Origin: Pseudomonas campi
GTDB taxonomy: Bacteria > Pseudomonadota > Gammaproteobacteria > Pseudomonadales > Pseudomonadaceae
Length of the DNA: 64,000 nt
NCBI RefSeq assembly: GCF_013200955.2
Contig: NZ_CP053697.2
Location: 1,984,001 to 2,048,000 of the forward strand
Direction of reading: 5' to 3'
Shown here: piece after piece, positions 39,514 to 46,083 of the stretch
Layout: each line of letters begins with the position of its first letter
Numbering within the stretch: position 1 is the first letter of the stretch
Translations under genes and position numbers: made by a program
Notes under the pieces: model-generated
Databases searched by the model: none
Told to the model about the DNA's origin: nothing
What the model saw: the letters and a program-made list of their open reading frames with translations, nothing else

Positions 39514-39840
39514 ATGATGAAAGGTGGCATGGCAGGCCTGATGAAACAGGCTCAGCAGATGCAAGAAAAAATGGCCAAGATGCAGGAAGAGTTGGCCAAC
39601 GCCGAAGTCACCGGCCAGTCCGGCGCTGGCCTGGTCAGCGTGGTGATGACCGGTCGCCACGACGTCAAGCGCATCACCCTGGACGACAGCCTGATGCAGG
39701 AAGACAAGGAAGTGCTCGAAGACCTGATCGCTGCAGCGGTCAACGATGCGGTGCGCAAGGTCGAGCAGAACAGCCAGGACAAGATGTCCGGCGTGACAGC
39801 CGGCATGCAACTCCCCCCCGGCTTCAAAATGCCCTTCTAA
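39514..39840 (+). CDS. ybaB: YbaB/EbfC nucleoid-associated protein
   Basis: 108 residues. Typical YbaB features: Met/Gln/Lys-rich N-terminal helix ([20 protein letters not shown]), central [18 protein letters not shown] and C-terminal [12 protein letters not shown]. It is a small dimeric DNA-binding protein in the conserved dnaX-ybaB-recR order, 10 bases after dnaX. Confidence 0.96.
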   Translation: MMKGGMAGLMKQAQQMQEKMAKMQEELANAEVTGQSGAGLVSVVMTGRHDVKRITLDDSLMQEDKEVLEDLIAAAVNDAVRKVEQNSQDKMSGVTAGMQLPPGFKMPF

Positions 39841-39874
39841 ATCGGGGCGTCCAGCCGCAGCACATAGCGGCGTT

Positions 39875-39935
39875 GCGATTCGGTCCGGGCATGCTCATTT
39901 ACGGCCAGTAAACTCCGCTGCCCGGACCGAATCGC
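39875..39935. repeat. Large perfect hairpin related to the 16538 element
   Basis: GCGATTCGGTCCGGGCA (39875-39891) is perfectly complementary to 39919-39935 over 17 bp. The 27-base loop contains GCTCATTTAC..GTAAACTCCGC, the same core as in the element at 16538-16710. Only the core and the following GCGCCTTG are shared; the stem sequence differs. It lies between ybaB and recR and may also slow transcription. Confidence 0.8.
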
Positions 39936-40010
39936 GCCTTGCTCTGCACCGCGTCTGATCACCCCTCGCTCCGTGCCTATCATTCAAAGCCATCTCCTAC
40001 GGTATTCCCC

Positions 40011-40610
40011 ATGAGCTTCAGCCCGCTGATTCGCCAACTGGTCGACGCCCTGCGCATCCTGCCCGGAGTGGGGCAGAAGACCGCTCAGCGCATGGCGTTG
40101 CAGATGCTCGAGCGCGATCGCAGTGGCGGTATGCGTCTGGCTCAGGCGCTGACTGCGGCGATGGAAGGGGTGGGGCATTGCTCGCGCTGCCGTACCTTGA
40201 GTGAGGATGAGCTGTGCCCGCAGTGTGCCGACCCGCGCCGCGATGATTCGCTGCTGTGCGTGGTGGAAGGGCCGCTGGATGTATTTGCGGTGGAGCAGAC
40301 CGGCTACCGCGGCCGCTACTTTGTGCTCAAGGGCCACCTGTCACCGCTTGATGGCTTGGGTCCTGAAGCCATCGGCATTCCCGAGTTGCTGGCGCGGGTT
40401 TCGGTCAGCCATTTCGCCGAGCTGATCCTCGCCACCAACCCGACGGTGGAAGGCGAGGCTACGGCCCATTACATCGCACAGATGCTCGCCGGCAAAGGCA
40501 TCATCCTGTCGCGCATTGCCCACGGTGTGCCCCTGGGTGGTGAGCTGGAGCTGGTGGATGGCGGCACCCTGGCGCATGCCTTCGCCGGGCGCCGGCCAAT
40601 CGCTGACTGA
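40011..40610 (+). CDS. recR: RecR, recombination mediator
   Basis: 199 residues from ATG 40011. Helix-hairpin-helix ([13 protein letters not shown]), four-cysteine zinc finger C57, C60, C69, C72, and the Toprim domain ([18 protein letters not shown] ... [14 protein letters not shown]). RecFOR loads RecA at gaps. Part of dnaX-ybaB-recR. Confidence 0.97.
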   Translation: MSFSPLIRQLVDALRILPGVGQKTAQRMALQMLERDRSGGMRLAQALTAAMEGVGHCSRCRTLSEDELCPQCADPRRDDSLLCVVEGPLDVFAVEQTGYRGRYFVLKGHLSPLDGLGPEAIGIPELLARVSVSHFAELILATNPTVEGEATAHYIAQMLAGKGIILSRIAHGVPLGGELELVDGGTLAHAFAGRRPIAD

Positions 40611-40615
40611 GCGAG

Positions 40616-41117
40616 TTATCCAGGTAGCTGCCCGGCCAATTGCGCCAGGGCTGGCTCCGCCATTTCATAGGCCAGCCACTTGCTCACCGGGCGTCCGCCG
40701 AGACGCTGGTAGAAGCGTTCCGCACGGCTGTTGCCGACCAATACGTCCCACTTCATGCGCCCTGCGCCCTGCGCCCTGGTCTATAGCCCAGCTCGCCACG
40801 CCGGCCAGCAGCTGCCTGCCCAGTCCCTGCTCGCGCTGTTCAGGTTGCAGGTACAGCTCCTTGAGCAGGCAGGTTGGGCGCAGATCGTAGGTGAAGGGGA
40901 TCAGCAGCGCCACGGCATAGCCACACGGCACACCAACGCTCTCGGCGACAAACACCTGGCACTGCGCGCCGGGGCCAAAGGCCCGTTCACACAGCGCCTG
41001 GGCATCAACAGCGAAGTCCGTCAGGTAATCCTCGAATGCCGCCAGCTCGCGCATGAGTACCAGCAGCGCGGGGATGTCCGTCACCTGCGCTGCCCGTACT
41101 CTGGCCTGATTCAGCAT
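40616..41117 (-). pseudogene. GNAT acetyltransferase, frameshifted by a third 7-bp repeat unit
   Basis: The frame from 41117 reads a GNAT N-terminus (ARVRAAQVTDIPALLVLMRELAAFEDY) and the acetyl-CoA motif (LKELYLQPEQREQGLGRQLL). After WAIDQGAGR it shifts and ends at 40665 (150 residues). Removing one of three tandem CGCCCTG units (40758-40778) restores RMKWDVLVGNSRAERFYQRLG ... GQLPG and a stop at 40616, giving 164 residues. The restored part is the standard GNAT motif B. The start overlaps the rhodanese stop (ATGCTGA), so the genes are coupled. It is either a pseudogene or a phase-variable gene now OFF. Confidence 0.85.
40758..40778. repeat. Tandem heptanucleotide CGCCCTG x3 inside the GNAT gene
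   Basis: Three perfect head-to-tail copies. Seven is not a multiple of three, so each gain or loss shifts the frame; two copies give a full-length protein, three do not. Confidence 0.9.
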
Positions 41118-41551
41118 GCGCAGCTGATGCCCGGCTGGCTGCTAGCCGATTGCTCGCCGCTGGCGCCTACCAGGCTCAGGCCTTCGTCGAGCCAGCCGGT
41201 GACGCCACCGAGCATTTCCTTCACCGCATAACCCAGGCTGGCCAGGCGCACGGCGGCGCGGTGCACGCCATTGCAGTGGGGGCCGGCGCAGTAAACGACG
41301 AACAGGGTGTCGCGCGGGTAGCGTGCCATGTACTCGCGCTCCATCAGCCGGTGCGGGATGTTGATGGCGCCTGGCACATGGCCGCTGGCGTAGGCCGCCT
41401 CGCCGCGCACGTCGACCAGTACATAGTCGACATCGCCGTCCTGCTGGCTGGCATGTACGTCCGAGCAGTCGGTCTCGAAGCTCAGGCGCTGGCTGAAGTG
41501 CATCAGGGCGATGGCGGAAGAGGCTGCGGGGTGTTGGCTGATCAGGCTCAT
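41111..41551 (-). CDS. Rhodanese-domain sulfurtransferase, cytoplasmic
   Basis: 146 residues starting MSLISQHPAASSAIAL behind GGAGCC; the frame is open upstream without a ribosome site. Rhodanese fold: YVLVDVRGEAAYASGHVPGAINIPHR and active loop YCAGPHCNGVHRAA. No signal peptide. It is divergent from an FtrA-like regulator, a frequent neighbour pair, and coupled to the GNAT gene. Likely moves sulfur from an unknown donor. Confidence 0.82.
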   Translation of the reverse strand: MSLISQHPAASSAIALMHFSQRLSFETDCSDVHASQQDGDVDYVLVDVRGEAAYASGHVPGAINIPHRLMEREYMARYPRDTLFVVYCAGPHCNGVHRAAVRLASLGYAVKEMLGGVTGWLDEGLSLVGASGEQSASSQPGISCAC

Positions 41552-41576
41552 GTGAGGCTCCGGTCGGTGGGTGTGG

Positions 41577-41615
41577 CGCCACTGTATCCAGACGCCAATC
41601 TTGGCTACAGTGGCG
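41577..41615. promoter_or_regulatory. 10-bp inverted repeat in the rhodanese/ftrA divergent gap
   Basis: CGCCACTGTA (41577-41586) and TACAGTGGCG (41606-41615) are perfect inverted copies 19 bases apart, in the 94-base gap between divergent genes. A likely operator for the adjacent AraC-type regulator; AraC-family sites are more often direct repeats, so the binder is inferred. Confidence 0.5.
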
Positions 41616-41645
41616 GCTCGGACAGTGATAGGAAAAAATCCGCCA

Positions 41646-42617
41646 ATGCGCAACGACCCCGGCCTGGTGGCCATCCTTGCCTACGATGGCCTCTGTACCT
41701 TCGAGTTCGGCATTGCCGTGGAAGTGTTCGGCCTGGCCCGCCCGGAGTTCGACTTCCCCTGGTACCGCCACTGCATCGTCGGCCTGGACCACGGGCCGAT
41801 GCGCGCTATGGGCGGCATCCAGGTGCTGGCGGACGCCGGCCTGGAGGCTCTGGCCGAAGCCCGTACCATCATCATCCCCGGTTGGCGCGACCGTGCCGAA
41901 TTGCCACCCGCCGAGCTGCTTGAGGCCTTGCGCGCAGCTCATGAGCGCGGCGCGCGCCTGCTGTCGATCTGTTCCGGGGTGTTCGTGCTGGCGGCCAGCG
42001 GCCTGCTCGATGGCCAGCGCGCCACCACCCACTGGCGTTATACCGATGAACTGGCGCGGCGCTATCCGGCCATCGAGGTGGACCCGCAGGTGCTCTACGT
42101 GGATGCCGGCCAACTGATCAGCTCGGCGGGCAGCGCGGCCGGTATCGATGCCTGCCTGCACCTAGTGGCGCGGGATTTCGGCAGCCAAGTGGCCAACCGC
42201 GTGGCGCAGCGTCTGGTGATGGCGCCGCAGCGTGCCGGCGGCCAGGCCCAGTTCATTCCCGCGCCGGTGGCTCAGGCCGTGCGCCATGATTTGTCCGGTC
42301 TGCTGGAGTGGGTGCGTCAGCACCTGTCCGAACCGCTGGAAATCAGCCAGTTGGCCAAACGGGTGGCGATGAGCGAGCGCACCTTTCTGCGGCGTTTCAG
42401 CGATGCCACCGGCATGTCGCCCAAGGCCTGGTTGCAGCACGAGCGCATGGCCCGCGCGCGCCTGTTGCTGGAAGGCGGGGCGCAGAATATCGAACGAGTC
42501 GCCGAACAATGTGGCTTTCGTACCGTGGAGGGTTTTCGCATCGCCTTTCGCAACAGTGTCGGACTGGCGCCTGCCGCGTACCGCGAGCGCTTTGGTGCTG
42601 CGCTGAGCGGCAGGTGA
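41646..42617 (+). CDS. FtrA-like transcriptional regulator (DJ-1/PfpI + AraC HTH)
   Basis: 323 residues from ATG 41646. The N-terminal DJ-1/PfpI glutaminase-like domain (about 8-190) carries the nucleophile-elbow cysteine in LLSICSGVFVLAASGLL. The C-terminal AraC domain (about 220-318) has two helix-turn-helix motifs (LEISQLAKRVAMSERTFLRRF and IERVAEQCGFRTVEGFRIAFR). It probably controls the divergent rhodanese-GNAT pair through the inverted repeat between them. Confidence 0.85.
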   Translation: MRNDPGLVAILAYDGLCTFEFGIAVEVFGLARPEFDFPWYRHCIVGLDHGPMRAMGGIQVLADAGLEALAEARTIIIPGWRDRAELPPAELLEALRAAHERGARLLSICSGVFVLAASGLLDGQRATTHWRYTDELARRYPAIEVDPQVLYVDAGQLISSAGSAAGIDACLHLVARDFGSQVANRVAQRLVMAPQRAGGQAQFIPAPVAQAVRHDLSGLLEWVRQHLSEPLEISQLAKRVAMSERTFLRRFSDATGMSPKAWLQHERMARARLLLEGGAQNIERVAEQCGFRTVEGFRIAFRNSVGLAPAAYRERFGAALSGR

Positions 42618-42633
42618 TAAGAGGCTGCAGTGG

Positions 42634-43068
42634 CTAGTTGAAGCCAGCAGACTCCGGCGCCTGGCTGCGATAGAACTGCACGGCATCGATAAAGCGCTCG
42701 GCCTGCGCGCGGCTGTCCATCGTGAAGCCCTGCAGCGCCTGGCCGTCGGCACGGAACAGCTGCACCGTGTAGCGGCCGAACAGCTTGTACATGTGCAGCG
42801 AATCGATGCTGTTGAAGTAGATCCGCTCACCCGCAGCCTTGGCGTCGGCCGTGACCGGCTTGCCGGCGGCGCCCGGGTCGTTGAAGCCCATGTAGTGCTG
42901 GTCGATGTAGACCGAGTCGGGGCGCAGCGTCTGCGGCTGCGCCAGCACCACCTGCTTGATCACCGCATAGGCGTCCTGTTCGCTGATGCCCTGGGGTGAA
43001 TAATCGACCTGTGTCGAGGTGCAGCCTGTCAGCAGCAGGGCAAGCAGTACCATCCGTATCCGGCGCAT
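42634..43068 (-). CDS. Predicted lipoprotein, unknown function
   Basis: 144 residues behind AAGGAG. Lipobox LLTGC gives lipid Cys16. The mature part has VIKQVVLAQPQTLRPDSVYIDQHYMGFND and IYFNSIDSLHMYKLFGRYTVQLF, with no domain I recognise. It converges with the ftrA-like gene. Likely outer- or inner-membrane periplasmic lipoprotein. Confidence 0.7.
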   Translation of the reverse strand: MRRIRMVLLALLLTGCTSTQVDYSPQGISEQDAYAVIKQVVLAQPQTLRPDSVYIDQHYMGFNDPGAAGKPVTADAKAAGERIYFNSIDSLHMYKLFGRYTVQLFRADGQALQGFTMDSRAQAERFIDAVQFYRSQAPESAGFN

Positions 43069-43256
43069 AAGGTTCTCCTTGAATTGGCGGCGTCTCTACA
43101 GCATAGCCAGCTACGCGCCGCGGAAAATGCGGGGATGCCTGTACTTGGCGAGGGTGCCGATAGGCTTGAGACATCGCGCAGGGCTCTTCGCTGCAGGCCT
43201 CAGGTCGTAGCGGGTGAGCGCGCATGGCAGGGCGCTGCACATATTAAGCCTTGAAA

Positions 43257-43274
43257 ACCAAGCAAGCGCTCGGT
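43257..43274. promoter_or_regulatory. Operator-like palindrome upstream of acyl-CoA dehydrogenase
   Basis: The site matches ACCnAGC-N4-GCTnGGT, symmetrical at 12 of 18 positions, 34 bases before the dehydrogenase ATG. Palindromes of this size before acyl-CoA dehydrogenase genes are often TetR-family operators; no such regulator gene is in the window. Confidence 0.4.
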
Positions 43275-43308
43275 TAGGGTTGTGAAAACAATAACCGAGA
43301 GCTGCCCG

Positions 43309-44457
43309 ATGAGCGCCTTCCAGGAATACTTCGACGACTCCCATCAACTGGTGCGTGATTCGGTGCGCCGCTTTGTCGAGCGCGAGATCCTGCCGCATGT
43401 GGCTGACTGGGAGGAGGCCGAGGAATTTCCCCGTGAGCTGTACCGCAAGGCCGGTGCCGCCGGCATCCTCGGCATCGGTTATCCGGAACAGTTCGGCGGC
43501 AGTCACGAGGGCGACCTGTTCGCCAAGGTAGCGGCCAGCGAGGAGCTGATGCGTTGCGGCTCTGGCGGCCTGGTGGCCGGTCTTGGCTCACTGGATATCG
43601 GCCTGCCGCCGGTACTCAAGTGGGCGCGGCCGGAGGTGCGTGAGCGGGTAGTGCCAGAGGTGCTGGCCGGCGAGAAGATCATGGCCCTGGCGGTGACCGA
43701 ACCTTCGGGCGGCTCCGACGTGGCCAGCCTGAAGACCCGCGCGGTGAAAGAGGGTGACTTCTATCGCGTCACCGGCAGCAAGACCTTCATCACCAGCGGC
43801 GTGCGCGCCGACTACTACACCGTGGCGGTGCGTACCGGTGGCGAAGGGTTCGGCGGCGTCAGCCTGCTGCTGATCGAGAAGGGCACGCCAGGTTTCACTA
43901 TTGGCCGCTCGCTGAAGAAGATGGGCTGGTGGGCTTCTGATACTGCCGAGCTGTTCTTCGACGACTGTAAGGTGCCGCTGGGCAACTTGATCGGCGCCGA
44001 GAATATGGGCTTTGCCGGGATCATGGCCAACTTCCAGAGTGAGCGCCTGTCGCTGGCGATCATGGCCAACATGACCTCGCAGCTGGCCCTGGAGGAAGCG
44101 CTGAAGTGGTCCGCCGAGCGCCACGCCTTTGGTAAGCCGATCGGCAAGTTCCAAGTGCTCAAGCATCGTCTGGCCGAGATGGCCACCCAGCTGGAAGTCT
44201 CCCGCGAGTTCACTTATCGCCAGGCGGCAAAGATGGCCGCCGGCAAGAGCGTGATCAAGGAAATCTCCATGGCCAAGAACTTCGCCACCGACGTTTCCGA
44301 CCGCATCACCTACGACGCCACCCAGTTGCTCGGCGGCATGGGCTTCATGCGCGAGTCGCTGGTCGAGCGCCTGTACCGCGACAACCGTATCCTCTCCATC
44401 GGCGGCGGCACGCGCGAAGTGATGAACGAGATCATCAGCAAGCAGATGGGGCTGTAA
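43309..44457 (+). CDS. Acyl-CoA dehydrogenase
   Basis: 382 residues from ATG 43309 (MSAFQEYFDDSHQ); a GTG 27 bases upstream is in frame but lacks a better ribosome site. FAD-binding and substrate regions MALAVTEPSGGSDVASLKTRA and GSKTFITSGVRADYY are present, as is the C-terminal signature QLLGGMGFMRESLVERLYRDNRILSIGGGTREVM. It oxidises an acyl-CoA to the enoyl-CoA, passing electrons to ETF. The chain-length specificity cannot be read from sequence. Confidence 0.92.
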   Translation: MSAFQEYFDDSHQLVRDSVRRFVEREILPHVADWEEAEEFPRELYRKAGAAGILGIGYPEQFGGSHEGDLFAKVAASEELMRCGSGGLVAGLGSLDIGLPPVLKWARPEVRERVVPEVLAGEKIMALAVTEPSGGSDVASLKTRAVKEGDFYRVTGSKTFITSGVRADYYTVAVRTGGEGFGGVSLLLIEKGTPGFTIGRSLKKMGWWASDTAELFFDDCKVPLGNLIGAENMGFAGIMANFQSERLSLAIMANMTSQLALEEALKWSAERHAFGKPIGKFQVLKHRLAEMATQLEVSREFTYRQAAKMAAGKSVIKEISMAKNFATDVSDRITYDATQLLGGMGFMRESLVERLYRDNRILSIGGGTREVMNEIISKQMGL

Positions 44458-44620
44458 GAACCCGTTTAGGCTCTCGGAAACTCCCCTCTCCCGTGAACGT
44501 GAGAGGGGGAAAAAGCGCACCGTGCCATCCTGCGCGCCGTTATGGCGGTGCCCCAAAGTCCGAAGCAGGCTCTAAGCCAGGCCACTAGTGCCGCTGTTGT
44601 CTGGCTCTCGATTGAGTAAC
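44455..44620. repeat. Degenerate relative of the 16538 element, with a small hairpin
   Basis: It starts TAAGAACCCGTTTAGGCTCT (one end of the 16538 element reads TAAGAACCTGTTTACGATCT), shares GCCATCCTGCG at about 44526 and TTGTCTGGCTCT near the right side, but lacks the second terminal repeat. Inside, CCCCTCTC (44483-44490) pairs with GAGAGGGG (44501-44508) and may end dehydrogenase transcription. The first base of the stop codon region overlaps the element. Confidence 0.45.
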
Positions 44621-44771
44621 GATGACCAGTCGGATGAGTAACCGTCTTCAGGGCTATTCGTTACACTGCGCACACCTTGCCAGGCCCGGTTTTCCCGGCC
44701 TGGGCTATTGCCCGCCGCGCAACGCAGCCGGGCAGTAAACCTACATTATTGAATTCAGGCAGCCCTACACA
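44621..44771. other. Gene-free stretch before the restriction scar
   Basis: Together with the element above this makes a 314-base gap. It holds an imperfect GC hairpin around 44678-44704 and an AT-rich patch with CTACATTATTGAATT near 44741-44755 that could be the old hsdM promoter -10. No clear gene. Confidence 0.4.
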
Positions 44772-44957
44772 GTGATCACAGGCGCTATCAAATCCCAAGT
44801 TGACCAGCTCTGGAATGCGTTCTGGAGCGGCGGTATGGAGGCGGGGCAACTCTACGAACCACCGTTTACTGCGCTGCACCATGAGGGCCTGGACGGTGCC
44901 GATGCCAACGCGATTGTGGCGGTGGTCGCGGCAATCAAGCGTAGTGCGGCGGCGTGA
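44772..44957 (+). pseudogene. Deletion scar of a type I restriction-modification locus (HsdM N-terminus fused to HsdR C-terminus)
   Basis: 61 codons from GTG. Residues 1-21 (ITGAIKSQVDQLWNAFWSGG after Met1) match the characteristic start of type I methyltransferase subunits (MITGEIKSKVD.IW.AFWSGG). The rest (MEAGQLYEPPFTALHHEGLDG ... AIVAVVAAIKRSAAA) resembles the C-terminal end of HsdR, where a LYEPPFTD..P.G motif precedes a terminal helix. The simplest reading is an in-frame deletion from codon 21 of hsdM to the last 40 codons of hsdR. The stop overlaps the Fic gene start (TGATG). The fragment cannot methylate or cut DNA. Identification is from family memory. Confidence 0.6.
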
Positions 44958-45964
44958 TGTATCAGCCTCCCTTTACGTTGAACGGCAGCATTCTGTCGTT
45001 GGTGACGGAGATTGCGCAAAGCGTCGGCCGTTTAAGCGCGCAGCCGGAGCATGCCAATGCTTTGCGCTTGCGGCGGATCAACCGGATCCGCACCGTGCAG
45101 GGCTCGCTGGCGATTGAGGGAAATACGCTGAGCGAGGAGCAGATCACCGCGATCCTCGACGGTAAGCGCATCATCGCCCCGCCCAAAGATGTGCAGGAAG
45201 CGCGTAACGCGCTGGCCGTTTACGAGCAGCTGGAGGCTTGGCAGCCCGCGAGTGAACAGCATCTGCTTGATGCTCATGCGCTGCTGATGAAAGGCCTGAT
45301 CGACGATGCCGGGCATTATCGCCAGGGCGGTGTTGGCGTGATGAAGGGTGATCAGGTGGTGCACATGGCCCCGCCGGCCAATCGCGTCAGCAAGCTAATG
45401 CGCGACCTTCTGCATTGGCTGGAAATTACCGATCAGCCGCCGCTAATTGCCAGCTGCGTCTTTCACTACGAGTTCGAATTTATCCACCCCTTTGCCGATG
45501 GCAATGGGCGCATGGGGCGGCTGTGGCAAACCTTGATTCTGAGCCGTTGGCAGCCACTGTTCGCGCATGTGCCGGTGGAAAGCCTGGTGCACGCACACCA
45601 AGCCGAGTACTACGCAGCGATCAATGACAGCACCCAGCAAGCCGATAGCGCGCCGTTTATTGTGTTTATGTTGAGCATGCTGCGTGATGCGATTTTGAGC
45701 GTGATCCCCCAAGTAACGCCCCAAGTCGCCCCCCAAGTCGCGGCGTTGCTCAAGCATGTGGTCGGTGAGGTCAGTCGTGAGAAGCTGCAAGCTGCTCTGG
45801 GCTTGGCAGACCGCAAATCTTTCCGCGAGCGCTATCTGCGTCCGGCGCTGGATGCTGGACTGATTGCCATGACTCGGCCGGACAAGCCCAATAGTCGCCT
45901 GCAGTGCTATTACCTGACGGAGCTGGGTAAGCAAGCTAGCTGTGTGTCAGCTGTGACCGCATGA
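44957..45964 (+). CDS. Fic-family protein (AMPylase-type) with N-terminal inhibitory helix
   Basis: 335 residues from ATG overlapping the previous stop. An N-terminal inhibitory motif SLAIEGN (50-56) fits the [S/T]xxxE[G/N] class of self-inhibited Fic proteins. The Fic core HPFADGNGRMGR (177-188) has all catalytic residues. A PQV.PQV.PQV triplet repeat (about 251-262) links to a C-terminal winged-helix-like domain (LQAALGLADRKSFRERYLRPALDAGLI). Likely modifies a protein by AMP transfer. Fic genes often sit inside type I restriction loci, which fits the scar upstream. Confidence 0.88.
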   Translation: MYQPPFTLNGSILSLVTEIAQSVGRLSAQPEHANALRLRRINRIRTVQGSLAIEGNTLSEEQITAILDGKRIIAPPKDVQEARNALAVYEQLEAWQPASEQHLLDAHALLMKGLIDDAGHYRQGGVGVMKGDQVVHMAPPANRVSKLMRDLLHWLEITDQPPLIASCVFHYEFEFIHPFADGNGRMGRLWQTLILSRWQPLFAHVPVESLVHAHQAEYYAAINDSTQQADSAPFIVFMLSMLRDAILSVIPQVTPQVAPQVAALLKHVVGEVSREKLQAALGLADRKSFRERYLRPALDAGLIAMTRPDKPNSRLQCYYLTELGKQASCVSAVTA

Positions 45965-46083
45965 AGCTACACCGGCCTCGAGCATGGGGCGATCGGTGAC
46001 TGCAGTTGAGCCATGATTGCGAAGCCGCAGCGGCCTCCAGCGTAGCGAGGTGCCGGAAGGACTGGCGACTTTTGTGCAGATCC

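Noticed and set aside
44483-44508. Strong terminator after acyl-CoA dehydrogenase
   Set aside because: The 8-bp stem is real but is followed by an A-run on the coding strand, not T; listed only as part of the repeat.
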